In this document: positions 45,326 through 55,297 of the stretch, one piece after another
Layout of the letters: each line of letters opens with the position of its first letter
Numbering within the stretch: the stretch's first letter is position 1
Notes under the pieces: generated by a model
What the model saw: the letters and a program-made list of their open reading frames with translations, nothing else
What the model was told of the DNA's origin: nothing
Databases searched by the model: none
NCBI GenBank assembly: GCA_016929595.1
Contig: JAFGIN010000179.1
Location: 31,008 to 95,007, forward strand
Length of the DNA: 64,000 nucleotides
Source: Chitinispirillaceae bacterium
Lineage (GTDB): Bacteria; Fibrobacterota; Chitinivibrionia; Chitinivibrionales; Chitinispirillaceae
Direction: 5' to 3'
Position numbers and translations under genes: made by a program

Positions 45326-47037
45326 ACCGAAACGCCCCTGACTTTCATCTGTAAGTTAATTTTCCCGTTCCACTCGTTCTCTTCAAGTGAGAATGCAAGT
45401 CCGAATTCATCATGTTTAGTGACATCTGATATCCGGTCACCAAAATTGAAACCAATAGCATCCATCACTGACCCTTCAGAGGTAACACTCATTTTCAAAT
45501 GGTTGCTGCCAACGATTCTCGGAGGTGAATAGTGCTGAAGATCCCGACACAGAAAGACCGGACGCATATTTCCGGGGCCAAATGGCTCCATTTCTTTTAT
45601 TATACGGTAAAATTTTGGCGTCAGTTGTGCAAGCGACACTTCCGCATCAGCAACGACAAGCGGCACCAGATCTTCAGGTCTTACCATCTCCCGGACCACG
45701 CTGTTAAACTTCTTACGAAAACTGTCGATATTTTCACTTTTCAATGTCAAGCCAGCGGCGGCCGCATGCCCGCCGAATCCATCAAGTACATCGGAACAGC
45801 GGTTGAGTGCTTCAAGGAGGTGAAGACCCGGGATACTTCTGCCGGATCCCCTCGCAATGCCATCTTTGTCGATCGATAAAAGAATGGCCGGACGATGAAA
45901 CTTCTCCACCATTTTTGATGCGACAATGCCTATTACACCGACATGCCATTCTTCTTTACCAACAACAATTGATACATCGCTATCGGGGTCACAGTTGCAG
46001 TATACCCAAGCCCCGGCTTCCTCTGCAACGGCATTGTCAAGTCCTCGCCGTTCCAGATTTGCAGCCCTGAGATCTTTCGCGTAACCACTCGCCATATTCT
46101 GATCTCTGGTGAGCAGCAGCTCTACACCGCGTCGAGGATCGCCAAGCCTGCCAACTGCATTGATACAGGGAGCAAGCTGAAAAACGACCTGTGATGTCGA
46201 CAGTTTTTTGCCGGTTAATCCCTGCTGATCAATAAGCTCTCTGATTCCAAGTGTTGACGAATTTGACAACTGCTCAAACCCGAATCGGGTGATGATACGA
46301 TTCTCGCCTACAAGAGGAACGATATCCGCAGCAGTCCCAAGTGCCACAAGATCGAGATACGGTCGCCAGAGCGAATCTCCATATCCGGATATTTTTGCTA
46401 TCCCCTGACAAAGCTTCAGCGTAACACCAACACCCGCAAGTACAGTTTCCGGGTATCCTGATCCGGATACCTTTGGATTGACTATAGCAACTGCATCAGG
46501 TACGGTTTCTTTTGGTTCATGATGATCCGTAACAATGAAATCAATTCCTGCCTCACGGGCCAGAGCAACCTCTTCATTGGAAGTTATGCCGCAATCGACC
46601 GATATAATGAGCTTTGCTCCGCTCTGGCGAATCTGCTCTATACCGTTTTTACTTATTCCATACCCTTCAGTCAATCTGTTGGGAAGATAATAATCACAGT
46701 CAGCCTTGAGCTCACGGAGCACACTGATCATCAGAGCGGTTGATGTAACACCGTCAACATCATAGTCCCCATATACCATAATCTTTTCGTGCCTGGCAAT
46801 CGCATCAAGGATTCTGTTAACCGCCTTTTCCATTGATTTAAACAGAAACGGGTCATAAAAGCTGTTCAGATCGGGCCTGAAAAACGATTTACAACTACCA
46901 AAGGTGGTAAAGTTTCTTCCAACAAGAACAGCAGCAATACCTCTGGGGATATTGAGCTCTGATGCAAGCCGGGTAACCGCAGCTTCATCCAGCGGCCTGA
47001 TAGTAATCCGCTCCTTCACTGGTACGAATTTACTCAT
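45322..47037 (-). CDS. recJ: Single-stranded-DNA-specific exonuclease RecJ
   Basis: 571 residues. 5'-3' exonuclease of recombination and mismatch repair. DHH-domain motifs: YGDYDVDGVTSTA, VDCGITS, TDHHEP; DHHA1 motif GFGGHAAAAGLTL; and a C-terminal OB-like region. It overlaps metG and argH by four bases on either side. Confidence 0.95.
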   Translation of the reverse strand: MSKFVPVKERITIRPLDEAAVTRLASELNIPRGIAAVLVGRNFTTFGSCKSFFRPDLNSFYDPFLFKSMEKAVNRILDAIARHEKIMVYGDYDVDGVTSTALMISVLRELKADCDYYLPNRLTEGYGISKNGIEQIRQSGAKLIISVDCGITSNEEVALAREAGIDFIVTDHHEPKETVPDAVAIVNPKVSGSGYPETVLAGVGVTLKLCQGIAKISGYGDSLWRPYLDLVALGTAADIVPLVGENRIITRFGFEQLSNSSTLGIRELIDQQGLTGKKLSTSQVVFQLAPCINAVGRLGDPRRGVELLLTRDQNMASGYAKDLRAANLERRGLDNAVAEEAGAWVYCNCDPDSDVSIVVGKEEWHVGVIGIVASKMVEKFHRPAILLSIDKDGIARGSGRSIPGLHLLEALNRCSDVLDGFGGHAAAAGLTLKSENIDSFRKKFNSVVREMVRPEDLVPLVVADAEVSLAQLTPKFYRIIKEMEPFGPGNMRPVFLCRDLQHYSPPRIVGSNHLKMSVTSEGSVMDAIGFNFGDRISDVTKHDEFGLAFSLEENEWNGKINLQMKVRGVSV

Positions 47038-49058
47038 CCTACCTTGACTCCGGAGGTTACTGGTTTTGCCGGATGCAGCAGCACCAGCTCGCCACCGGAA
47101 TTCTGCGCAGCCAGAAGCATACCTTCTGATGTCAGACCAAAAAGCGTCGCAGGTTTGAGATTTGCAACAACGACAACCTGTTTACCGATAATATCCTCTG
47201 GTTTATAGTGCGCCGCAATTCCGGCAATTATCTGACGTGTTTCTTTGCCAAGTTCAACCTGAAGTTTCAAAAGTTTGCTTGACTTTTCAACTTTTTCGGC
47301 ACTTTTTACAACGGCGATTTTAAGGTCGACAGTCTTGAAATGGTTAATATCGATCAGCCCGGAAGTACCCGAATTTTCCTGCTGATTTTTGCTCTGAGAT
47401 GCAGCAGCAAAAACCTGGTCGAGGTCTGCTTCCTCAAAGGGCTTAACTATTTTATCAGTCACACCAAGAGGCTTGTTTTTTAAAGAGAACGTGTGGTCTT
47501 CCCATTTCAGGATAAGCCCTAACTGACGTTCGATACTGCCGGTAATTTCCGGAGTTATCGGCTTGAGAAATACCGCAAGCGCTTTGATAAGATTTACACA
47601 GGTAACCATGACCACTGCCGCTTTCTGCGGATCTGTTTTCATCTGTTCCCACGGTGCCGAATCCTGATAATATTTATTTCCAAGACTACCGAGAGCATGA
47701 ATCTTTTCAACAACCGACTTTAATTCACATTTTTCATAATATGATGCAATTTCCCGCCCGGCTTCTTCTACTATAGTGGCCACCGATTCGTCCCAGTATG
47801 CATCGGGAATTTTCTTCTCAAAATAACGGTCACAGAAGACAAATGTTCTGTGATGAAGGTTACCGATATTATTAGCAAGTGTTGTAGCAGTTTTTGTGAG
47901 CAGCTCGCTTTTGTTAAGATCCGCATCACCAGTATTAGGCATCTGCTTTGATGCAAAGTAAAAACGCAGAAATTCCGGGGCCTGAGGGTGGTTTACCTTT
48001 TCAAGATAGTCTTTTGCAAGAATGAATGTGCCGCGTGATTTGGACATCTTCTCGCCCTCGATATTGAGGAACCCATGAACAAAGATCTTTGACGGAAGAT
48101 TGAAATTTGCGTTTTTAAGCATCACCGGCCAGAACAGCGCATGGAAGTACACGATATCTTTACCTATGAAATGCACGATCTGTGTGTCACTCCCACTCCC
48201 CCAATAATCTTCAACACGCTCCCCATGATCTTTACAATAACGATCAGTCGAGGAGATATACCCGATAGGCGCATCAAGCCATACATAGAAGAATTTATTT
48301 TCGGTTCCGGGAATCCTGAACCCGAAATAGGGACCATCACGGGAAATACACCACTCTCTGAGCCCATCATCGATCCATGATGTCACAAAATTACGAATAT
48401 CTTCCTGAAGAGCATCGGTGCCGTTGATATATTCTCTTAAAAACGATTCACATTTTTTGAGTTGGACGTATAAATGACGTGACTGTTTGAGGACAGGTGC
48501 ATTATTACAGATAATACACTTTGGTTCACCCATCTCAGTAGGATCGTAGGTTGCTCCACATGATTCACAGACATCACCATACTGTTTTTCCGCTTTGCAA
48601 CGAGGACATTTACCAATAATAAAACGGTCCGGAAGAAACCGTTTATCATGTTCGCAGTAGTATTGGCTGATCTCTTTCTCGATAATCAGATCATTCTCTT
48701 TAAGTTTCTGATAGATGAGTTCTGCGTACTTGCGGTTTTCTTCTGAATTAGTAGTATAAAAAATATCAAAGGATATATTGAAACCCGCGTAATCGCGCAT
48801 ATGCTCTTTTTGTGTCTGTTCGACAAGCTGTTCCGGGGAGATTTTCTGACGGAGCGCGGCAAGCTCTATCGGCGTGCCATGAGTATCATCAGCGCAAACA
48901 TACCGAACCGTTCTTCCACGCAGGCGATGATACCGCACAAAAACGTCGGTCTGTACAGCTTCAAACAGGTGTCCCAGATGGATGTTGTTGTTTGCGTAGG
49001 GGAGTGCACTTGTAACAAGTATTCTTGACGGGACTGCAGATGTATCAGACGACGACAT
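47034..49058 (-). CDS. metG: Methionyl-tRNA synthetase
   Basis: 674 residues from ATG 49058; a longer frame would begin deep in ricT. HIGH-type motif NIHLGH, zinc-knuckle pairs CPRC, CESC and CIIC, KMSKS motif GEKMSKSRGT, and a C-terminal tRNA-binding domain (about 565-674; FKTVDLKIAVVKSAEKVEKS) as in dimeric MetRS. AAGGAATCG lies about ten bases upstream. It overlaps ricT by 14 bases; the order holB-ricT-metG recalls B. subtilis holB-yaaT-metS. Confidence 0.96.
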   Translation of the reverse strand: MSSSDTSAVPSRILVTSALPYANNNIHLGHLFEAVQTDVFVRYHRLRGRTVRYVCADDTHGTPIELAALRQKISPEQLVEQTQKEHMRDYAGFNISFDIFYTTNSEENRKYAELIYQKLKENDLIIEKEISQYYCEHDKRFLPDRFIIGKCPRCKAEKQYGDVCESCGATYDPTEMGEPKCIICNNAPVLKQSRHLYVQLKKCESFLREYINGTDALQEDIRNFVTSWIDDGLREWCISRDGPYFGFRIPGTENKFFYVWLDAPIGYISSTDRYCKDHGERVEDYWGSGSDTQIVHFIGKDIVYFHALFWPVMLKNANFNLPSKIFVHGFLNIEGEKMSKSRGTFILAKDYLEKVNHPQAPEFLRFYFASKQMPNTGDADLNKSELLTKTATTLANNIGNLHHRTFVFCDRYFEKKIPDAYWDESVATIVEEAGREIASYYEKCELKSVVEKIHALGSLGNKYYQDSAPWEQMKTDPQKAAVVMVTCVNLIKALAVFLKPITPEITGSIERQLGLILKWEDHTFSLKNKPLGVTDKIVKPFEEADLDQVFAAASQSKNQQENSGTSGLIDINHFKTVDLKIAVVKSAEKVEKSSKLLKLQVELGKETRQIIAGIAAHYKPEDIIGKQVVVVANLKPATLFGLTSEGMLLAAQNSGGELVLLHPAKPVTSGVKVG

Positions 49059-49872
49059 TTTCAACGATTCCTTTCTTAAGTTCCTCCGGAGTAAACCACT
49101 CCTGTCCACCTTCATCAAAATGAAAGAGACCTTTGTTGTTAAAGAGGCTTATGAACGTAAGCATTCCCCGTTTTCCATCAAGAGTAATGGGTACGCCGAC
49201 TGGCGGATAGTCTTTACAAAATTCAATATAGGTATCATCCTCATATCGCAAACAGCACAGAAGTCTTCCGCAGTTGCCGGAAAGCTTTGACGGATTCAGC
49301 GCAAGCTGCTGATTTTTTGCCATTTGAGTGGTAATCTGTTCAAACTCTGTCAGAAATGCGCTGCAGCACTGTTTTCTTCCGCATACTCCACATCCGCTAA
49401 TCCGTTTCGCTTCATCGCGAACACCGATCTGACGAAGCTCGATTCGGGTACGATATATAGATGCAAGATCTTTTACAAGTTCTCTGAAATCAACACGCTG
49501 TGCAGCAGTAAAATAAAATGTGATCTTGCTGCCATCATGTTGCATCTCCACATCGATAAGCTTCATGTCAAGGTTAAATTCCCTGATCTTTTCCTTACAG
49601 ACTTTGTGAGCTGATTTCTCTTTCTCACGATTTTTGGTATAGACCTCGATATCGTGATCGTTAGCTTTCCTTATAATACTGCGCGTCTCTCCCTTTCCTC
49701 TTTTCAAGCGGACAAGAGAACCAACCAGCGACGCCTTACCCATATCGTTTCCACGTTCAGCTTCAACGATGACAAAATCACCCTCAGCTATTTCCAGCTC
49801 ATTGCGGTCACGATAGATTACACGCCGTTCACCTTTAAAAATCACTTCAACCAATCTGGCATTTTTTCCCAT
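49045..49872 (-). CDS. ricT: PSP1-domain protein RicT (YaaT)
   Basis: 275 residues. RicT with RicA and RicF forms an iron-sulfur complex affecting RNA processing and development in Bacillus. The PSP1 domain contains the Cys clusters CGVCGRKQCCSAF and GNCGRLLCCLRYE and the motif EIRELRQIGVRDEAK-like TRIELRQIGVRDEAK. Partners RicA/RicF are not in the window. It overlaps the 3' end of holB by 26 bases, a linkage also seen in Firmicutes. Confidence 0.88.
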   Translation of the reverse strand: MGKNARLVEVIFKGERRVIYRDRNELEIAEGDFVIVEAERGNDMGKASLVGSLVRLKRGKGETRSIIRKANDHDIEVYTKNREKEKSAHKVCKEKIREFNLDMKLIDVEMQHDGSKITFYFTAAQRVDFRELVKDLASIYRTRIELRQIGVRDEAKRISGCGVCGRKQCCSAFLTEFEQITTQMAKNQQLALNPSKLSGNCGRLLCCLRYEDDTYIEFCKDYPPVGVPITLDGKRGMLTFISLFNNKGLFHFDEGGQEWFTPEELKKGIVENVVV

Positions 49873-50980
49873 TTAATATCTCCATAACTGAAATAGCGAA
49901 CTCAGCGAAAACAAGTGCAACACCCGCTCTTGCTCTTAAATAGCCGATCGACCGTTCGCACAGATCGATCAATTCGCCTGCTCTTTCGGGAGTACGCACT
50001 CCCTGAAGAGGAAATTCAGGAGTGCCGTCGCCCATAATATAGTTTTCAGCCCCCTCAAGCGTTCTGAAAAAAGAACTACGTATACCCTGCATGATCAGTA
50101 AAAAAATCCTTTCGTAACTTCCATAATCATTTATCAGTGTAAATGCATCGATCATTCCGGTAACTGATGACCACTCCTGACTTACACAGGCACTCCAGAA
50201 TTTTGCAGTATCCTCCATAAGTGCACTACCCGGATTTTGAAACTGCTGCATCGCCTCTCCAAGCGCTCCATACCCAATACAAGCGGTAACCTTGGGATCC
50301 TTAGACGAAACATCGAACTTCCTGGAAAGAGATTCACGAATCGTTTCCGGTGGCAACCACCCGAATCGTAAAATCTGGCATCTGGAAATAATTGTCGGCA
50401 GCACCGCATGAATTCTGTTTGTGCAGAGAATCATCACAGTTCCTGCCGGAGGTTCCTCAAGCGTCTTAAGCATCGCATTGGCTGCCTCTTTTGCCATTAA
50501 ATCGACTCGGTCCATGATTACAACATTTCTGCCACCCTCAAGCGGTCCACGCATAATCGCATGCGTTACCTCTTTGACCCAATCAACAGGAATTGATGGA
50601 ATCGAGCTGAATGAACGTATCGCATAAGGATCTTCAATTCTGTTAACAACAACTTCTGACAGAAGTTTCCATCCTGCCTCTGAAAGCTTTCCATCAGTAC
50701 TTTTATGCTCTTTTTCGAGTACTACCGGCATGATCACATGAAAATCGGAATGTGAATACTTTTTAACTTTTTTACACGAGACACACTCCCCGCAAGGTTT
50801 CTGCGTGTCGGACAAACAGAGCAGTGCCTGTGCAAGATCAAATGCTGCTGCAAATTTTCCGCTCCCTGCATCGCCGCAGAGGAGATATGCGTGGCCAAGA
50901 GTGCCATTTTCAAACGCCGAATCGAACACGCTTCTGATCCGCTCCTGACCAATTAATTTATTCCAGATTATTCCAGCCAT
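49847..50980 (-). CDS. holB: DNA polymerase III delta-prime subunit
   Basis: 377 residues. Clamp-loader ATPase-like subunit. P-loop-like GDAGSGKF, a zinc module (CLSDTQKPCGECVSC), VDLMAKEAANAMLKTLEEPP and TIISRCQILRF are typical. GKF in place of GKT/GKS fits the ATPase-deficient nature of delta-prime. Three bases follow the envC-like stop. Confidence 0.93.
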   Translation of the reverse strand: MAGIIWNKLIGQERIRSVFDSAFENGTLGHAYLLCGDAGSGKFAAAFDLAQALLCLSDTQKPCGECVSCKKVKKYSHSDFHVIMPVVLEKEHKSTDGKLSEAGWKLLSEVVVNRIEDPYAIRSFSSIPSIPVDWVKEVTHAIMRGPLEGGRNVVIMDRVDLMAKEAANAMLKTLEEPPAGTVMILCTNRIHAVLPTIISRCQILRFGWLPPETIRESLSRKFDVSSKDPKVTACIGYGALGEAMQQFQNPGSALMEDTAKFWSACVSQEWSSVTGMIDAFTLINDYGSYERIFLLIMQGIRSSFFRTLEGAENYIMGDGTPEFPLQGVRTPERAGELIDLCERSIGYLRARAGVALVFAEFAISVMEILNGKKCQIG

Positions 50981-50983
50981 CGT

Positions 50984-52192
50984 TTATTTCTCCAGCCATT
51001 CCGATGGATTGAATGCATCGGTGCTCTTTCTGATTTCAAAATGCAAACGCGCATCACCCATCGATCCTGTATCTCCGACATTACCAAGCTTCGTTCCGGA
51101 ATCAACCATCTGATCCATCCGGACTGCAATATCCTGAAGATGCGCGTATACTGTAATATAACCTCCGTTATGATCAACAATGACAATTTGTCCTAATCCC
51201 CGCATCCACCCGGTATGGATAACTGTCCCCGGAGCAACACACCTGACTGGCTCTCCCTTTGCGGCACCAATATCGATACCATTATTCATCGTAATGGTCT
51301 GATAAACAGGGTGAACTATTTTGCCGAACTTCGAAAGAACGGGGCCATCAACAGGCCAGCCAAGTTTGCCTTTTCTTTTTTCGAATGCCATAGCTATATT
51401 CGATACGATTACTTTTTTTGCTTTCTTACGCTTCTCCTGCAATGTCTTAATAATGACATTCAACTGCTTCTGCGCCTCTTCAAGTTCGCTTATCATGGCA
51501 GTATATGCCTGCTTTTTGTTACGGACATCTGAGAGCATCGTTTTTCTGAGCGACTCCTCTTCAACCATACGTTTCTGCTCGGTCATCTTTGAGGAAAGCA
51601 TCGCAGCAAGCTCTTCACGACGTACTTTAAGTACCGTAGTCTCATTATCAATCTGAAGACGATTTGCAGCAATGTCGCCCATCAGTTTACGATCGTATCT
51701 GTTTATTTCCTGAAGGTAACGGGTGCGGGTTAAGAATTCGGCAGGGTTTTTAGATTCCAGCAGCAGCATCAGAGGACTTTTTGTAATGCGCTGATACGCA
51801 ATTTTCAGACGTTTTTCCATGATAGCCTTGCGGTCTTCAAGCTTTACTTGCGCAATGGCGAGAGAGTCTTTGAGCACACCGATCACTGATTCGACACTGT
51901 CAATCTGTTTCTGCAACATTGAAAGATATGACCTTGAGGCTGCAATGTTTTTTTCTATCTGTTCGACTCGCTCAAGATAGTTTCCCTCCTCTTTTTGAAG
52001 TGATGAAAGCATCGCACGCCCCTTTTCAATCTCCGCTTTAATCGAATCAAGAGCACCTGATTTTACAGATATGTCTTTGTCGTACTGCCGCACAGCATCA
52101 TTTTCCTGACCCGCAACCGCAAAGGCCAGGTGTAAACAAAGCAGCAGTATCAGACAAGGAATTTTCGAACTGCGCGCATACTTCCTATCCAA
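50984..52192 (-). CDS. EnvC-like murein hydrolase activator (coiled coil + LytM domain)
   Basis: 402 residues. A signal peptide (to about residue 28, AFAVAG) precedes two long coiled coils (about 35-270) and a C-terminal LytM/M23 domain. The M23 site appears degenerate: the first zinc ligand His (HxGxD in active enzymes) is Asn in NNGIDIG, while YAHL and LHFEI keep their His. EnvC in E. coli is likewise a non-hydrolytic activator of amidases at the septum. It overlaps ftsX by 43 bases, which strongly supports an FtsX-EnvC pair. No ftsE is present. Confidence 0.88.
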   Translation of the reverse strand: MDRKYARSSKIPCLILLLCLHLAFAVAGQENDAVRQYDKDISVKSGALDSIKAEIEKGRAMLSSLQKEEGNYLERVEQIEKNIAASRSYLSMLQKQIDSVESVIGVLKDSLAIAQVKLEDRKAIMEKRLKIAYQRITKSPLMLLLESKNPAEFLTRTRYLQEINRYDRKLMGDIAANRLQIDNETTVLKVRREELAAMLSSKMTEQKRMVEEESLRKTMLSDVRNKKQAYTAMISELEEAQKQLNVIIKTLQEKRKKAKKVIVSNIAMAFEKRKGKLGWPVDGPVLSKFGKIVHPVYQTITMNNGIDIGAAKGEPVRCVAPGTVIHTGWMRGLGQIVIVDHNGGYITVYAHLQDIAVRMDQMVDSGTKLGNVGDTGSMGDARLHFEIRKSTDAFNPSEWLEK

Positions 52193-53004
52193 CCGAATAT
52201 CACCCCTGCCGCTATGGTAATGAGCGGTAAAAATTCAAAATTCCACACTATAATGAAACGTGAAAATAACAGTTTGACCAGAGTTAACAGAATCACACTG
52301 GCAATCCCGCCAATGAACCCCTGAAGCATCCCTTCAAGAACAAATGGCATGCTGATAAAAAAATTCGTAGCACCTACCAGCCGCATATTCCGCACCAGCT
52401 CCTTACGGGCATAAATGGTGAGCTTTATGGTGTTTGCGATCATGGAATGAAGTAAAAAAATCATTACCGAAAAGACAATAAACGAACCAGCAATAAACGT
52501 CCATTGAAAACTCTCAATCGTACTGACCCCCTCCCAGGCGACCTGAACACTCTCTACTCCTGGCTGTTTGAGTATCTGACTTTGAAGAGTCTTCACGGAC
52601 TCACCGGTATGAAAATCCTGCTTGAGAAAAACATCCAGTGATGCCGGAAGCGGATTACGGTCGACTGCTTCCAGCATCTCTTTACCATAGACGCTGGAAA
52701 ACCGCTCCATTGCCGAATCTTTACTAATGTATTGAACCCGATCTACCTGAGGAAGTTTTTTTACAACAGAAATCAAATCGTCGAGGTCATCGTCATTTTT
52801 GACAACAGATTCCTCGAGGTACACAGCCATATCCGCCTGATCACCAAGTTTGCCAATGAATGCACCGATATTGGATACAACTATAACAATCACACATGCA
52901 AAAGTCAGCGTCATCGCAATCGAAAGAATCGAAACGAATGTCATCAGTTTCGCTTCTATTAATCCCCGCACTGCCTCTTTGACAAAATAAAATAGTGTAC
53001 CCAT
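52150..53004 (-). CDS. ftsX: Cell-division protein FtsX
   Basis: 284 residues. Permease-like partner of FtsE that transmits ATPase activity to EnvC/amidases. TM1 (about 20-43), a periplasmic domain (about 44-165), then three further TM segments (about 171-192, 222-248 and 257-277). IKLTIYARKELVRNMRLVGATNFFI is the family's coupling region. It is placed 14 bases after the upstream binding-protein gene. The usual ftsE gene is missing from this cluster. Confidence 0.93.
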   Translation of the reverse strand: MGTLFYFVKEAVRGLIEAKLMTFVSILSIAMTLTFACVIVIVVSNIGAFIGKLGDQADMAVYLEESVVKNDDDLDDLISVVKKLPQVDRVQYISKDSAMERFSSVYGKEMLEAVDRNPLPASLDVFLKQDFHTGESVKTLQSQILKQPGVESVQVAWEGVSTIESFQWTFIAGSFIVFSVMIFLLHSMIANTIKLTIYARKELVRNMRLVGATNFFISMPFVLEGMLQGFIGGIASVILLTLVKLLFSRFIIVWNFEFLPLITIAAGVIFGWIGSMRAVRKFLV

Positions 53005-53018
53005 TTCATAGTAGCCGG

Positions 53019-54806
53019 TTACTGTACCCGGACAAAGCCCTTCTGGGTTACTTTCATTATGACAGCTTCAGTGTTAGTCCGATTCTCCGGACTGAATGAG
53101 ATTGTACTTGACAATCCGCTGTAGCCGGTTACCTCCGATAATGCTTCTGCAATCCGTTCCGGATTGTCCCCCGCTGTCTCTATTGCCCGAAGTACCAGTG
53201 ATGCCGCATCATAGCCCAGTGCGCTTATTTTATCCGGTTCCCCATTATAACGGGCTCTGAATGCCTTTTTAAATTCCATCCAGTTACTCTGCGTCTGATT
53301 GGGTTCAAAACTGGCTGAAAACATGGTGTTTAAAACATATCTCTGACCATCATCAATTACTTTCTGATTCTGCCAACCGTTTGAACCCAGCATTTGCGTG
53401 CGGATTCGATGGAAAAAAACCTGTGGAGCAAGCATAACAATGTCATCTGCTTCAGCGGGAATGAAAAGTCCCTGCACCGGAAGCGTACTGTCGGCATACC
53501 GTGTACTGTCAGCCCTGACAAGAGCCCTTCCTTTATAATCAATAGATCTTTCTACCATCTGCTTGTTGATATAGTGATCAAGCAGTTTCGATCGTAAAGA
53601 AGTAAATTGCGGCTTGAAATCGTTACCACCCTCCTCGAAATACTCCTCCGCAACAACTTCAATATTTCTTTTCTGAAGTTCTTTTTTGAAATTATCGGCC
53701 ATCAATCGGCCATAAGGAGTCTGCGGAGCCATAATCGCGAATTCACGGATATTGAGATTATCAATAGCGTAGGAGGCAATTTTTCGTGCGAGGACTCCCA
53801 TTGTAGTGTTCATCTGAAAAATATTTTTCCCCAGCTCCGAGATACCATCATCGGTTGCAGTAGGCGAAATCATGACAACCGGCTTATCCATCGAAATCGC
53901 CGCACAAACCGTAGCAGTCTGACTGAGCATCGGCCCGATTATAACCGGAACAGACCGCTGGCTAACCAGCTCCTGAGTCTTTAGAGCAGTTTCAACCATG
54001 CTTCCCTTTGTGTCAAGAATCAGCGGCTTGACTTTGAGAGATTTCCGACTATTGTACTGATCGATCGCCAGCTGAATACCCGAAACAATTCTACGTCCAA
54101 TCTCTCCCTCATCCCCGGAAATCGGTGCGAGAACCCCAATGTTGATGGTTGACAAGTCTTTCTCTTTTACTTTCGCCCGCGAGAAAAAACTGCCAACCTT
54201 TTGATTGTATCGGGATCGTGGGTATACTTTCTGAAACTGGTCGGCAAGTCCCTGCGCTTTGGAATATTCACCAATCTGATACAATTTGGTTATCTCATAA
54301 AATCGCATCATCTCTGCAATGCGACCGTGGAGAAACTTTGATGGAATCGCGGCAAATTCATCCGCACACATTACATTGGCGATTACCTCAGAATTTACCA
54401 TCACCAGTGAATCAAGTGTCCGTGATACCCCGGCATCAAGCGCGGCAGAAAAAGCGTTGAGCGCCTTGAGAAACTTTTCCTCTCTAGCAAAAGCAACACC
54501 ATCAAGATACCACATCCGTGCAGTAAAGCGTGATGATGGATATTTCTGTTTAAACATGCTGATCAGACGATGCGTTGACTCTGTATCACCTTTACGCAAA
54601 AGCGCCTCAGTCACAAGTGGTACAAGTTGCTCCGATTGTGGATCCTTACTGTTTTTCCGAAGGTGTGCCTTGATAAGCACTATTGTCGTGTCATACTTTC
54701 CTTCAGAGTATGCTTTCACGGCTCTGTCATATACGGCAGAAGAAAATGCTCCGGAAGGAGAGATGAAAAAAATTAAAATGGCGATAACATAAAGGTAACG
54801 GTACAT
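53019..54806 (-). CDS. LpoA-like protein: TPR-like N-domain plus type I periplasmic-binding domain
   Basis: 595 residues. A signal peptide (to about residue 20) leads to TPR-like repeats (about 25-220: AVKAYSEGKYDTTIVLIKAHL, YEITKLYQIGEYSKAQGLADQF) and a type I periplasmic-binding domain (about 225-590: INIGVLAPISGDEGEIG, PVIIGPMLSQTATV, GYDAASLVLRAIETAG). The same architecture occurs in LpoA, the outer-membrane activator of penicillin-binding protein 1A, but there is no lipobox here, so it may be periplasmic. With ftsX and envC next to it a peptidoglycan role is likely; an amino-acid-sensing role is the alternative. Confidence 0.78.
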   Translation of the reverse strand: MYRYLYVIAILIFFISPSGAFSSAVYDRAVKAYSEGKYDTTIVLIKAHLRKNSKDPQSEQLVPLVTEALLRKGDTESTHRLISMFKQKYPSSRFTARMWYLDGVAFAREEKFLKALNAFSAALDAGVSRTLDSLVMVNSEVIANVMCADEFAAIPSKFLHGRIAEMMRFYEITKLYQIGEYSKAQGLADQFQKVYPRSRYNQKVGSFFSRAKVKEKDLSTINIGVLAPISGDEGEIGRRIVSGIQLAIDQYNSRKSLKVKPLILDTKGSMVETALKTQELVSQRSVPVIIGPMLSQTATVCAAISMDKPVVMISPTATDDGISELGKNIFQMNTTMGVLARKIASYAIDNLNIREFAIMAPQTPYGRLMADNFKKELQKRNIEVVAEEYFEEGGNDFKPQFTSLRSKLLDHYINKQMVERSIDYKGRALVRADSTRYADSTLPVQGLFIPAEADDIVMLAPQVFFHRIRTQMLGSNGWQNQKVIDDGQRYVLNTMFSASFEPNQTQSNWMEFKKAFRARYNGEPDKISALGYDAASLVLRAIETAGDNPERIAEALSEVTGYSGLSSTISFSPENRTNTEAVIMKVTQKGFVRVQ

Positions 54807-54814
54807 ATTTTTAT

Positions 54815-55297
54815 TTACTCCAGAATATAATGACCAAAATCAAGTGTGTCGATTGATGAAATATGTTTTCGGAGCTTTTCTTCATCAGATAAGCTGTTGC
54901 CTGTTTGAAGCTTTTCAAATAAAAAATCCAGCACATACAGAGGAGCTTTACAACGCATGGCAAGCGCCAGTGCATCACAGGGCCTGCAATCAATCATAAC
55001 CATCGAGTTATTACCCCTGGAAATCTGTATTTTTGCATGAAGACTATTATCAATGATATCAGAAATGATAACCCTTTCAAGTGTACCGCCCAGCTGCTCC
55101 ATTATAATCCGCCCAAGATCGATTGTCAGAGGTTTATCGGGCGTCACCTTCAGTGATTCAATTGCAATCGCACTTGCTTCTAAAGGACCGATAGGGACCG
55201 GAAGCATCCTTTTTCCGCTCACCTCTTTGAGAATAATCACCGGTGTATTCCTGGCCGGATCTACAGCGAATGATGATACCTCAACTTCAATAAGCAT
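54815..55297 (-). CDS. Bifunctional nuclease family protein (DUF151)
   Basis: 160 residues. Small domain of the BFN/DUF151 family, described in plants as having RNase and DNase activity and in bacteria often of unclear role. Recognised by VIILKEVSGKRMLPVPIG, EASAIAI, HAKIQI and DCRPCDALALAMRCKAPLYV. First gene of the nine-gene minus-strand run; the next start lies eight bases past its stop. Confidence 0.85.
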   Translation of the reverse strand: MLIEVEVSSFAVDPARNTPVIILKEVSGKRMLPVPIGPLEASAIAIESLKVTPDKPLTIDLGRIIMEQLGGTLERVIISDIIDNSLHAKIQISRGNNSMVMIDCRPCDALALAMRCKAPLYVLDFLFEKLQTGNSLSDEEKLRKHISSIDTLDFGHYILE

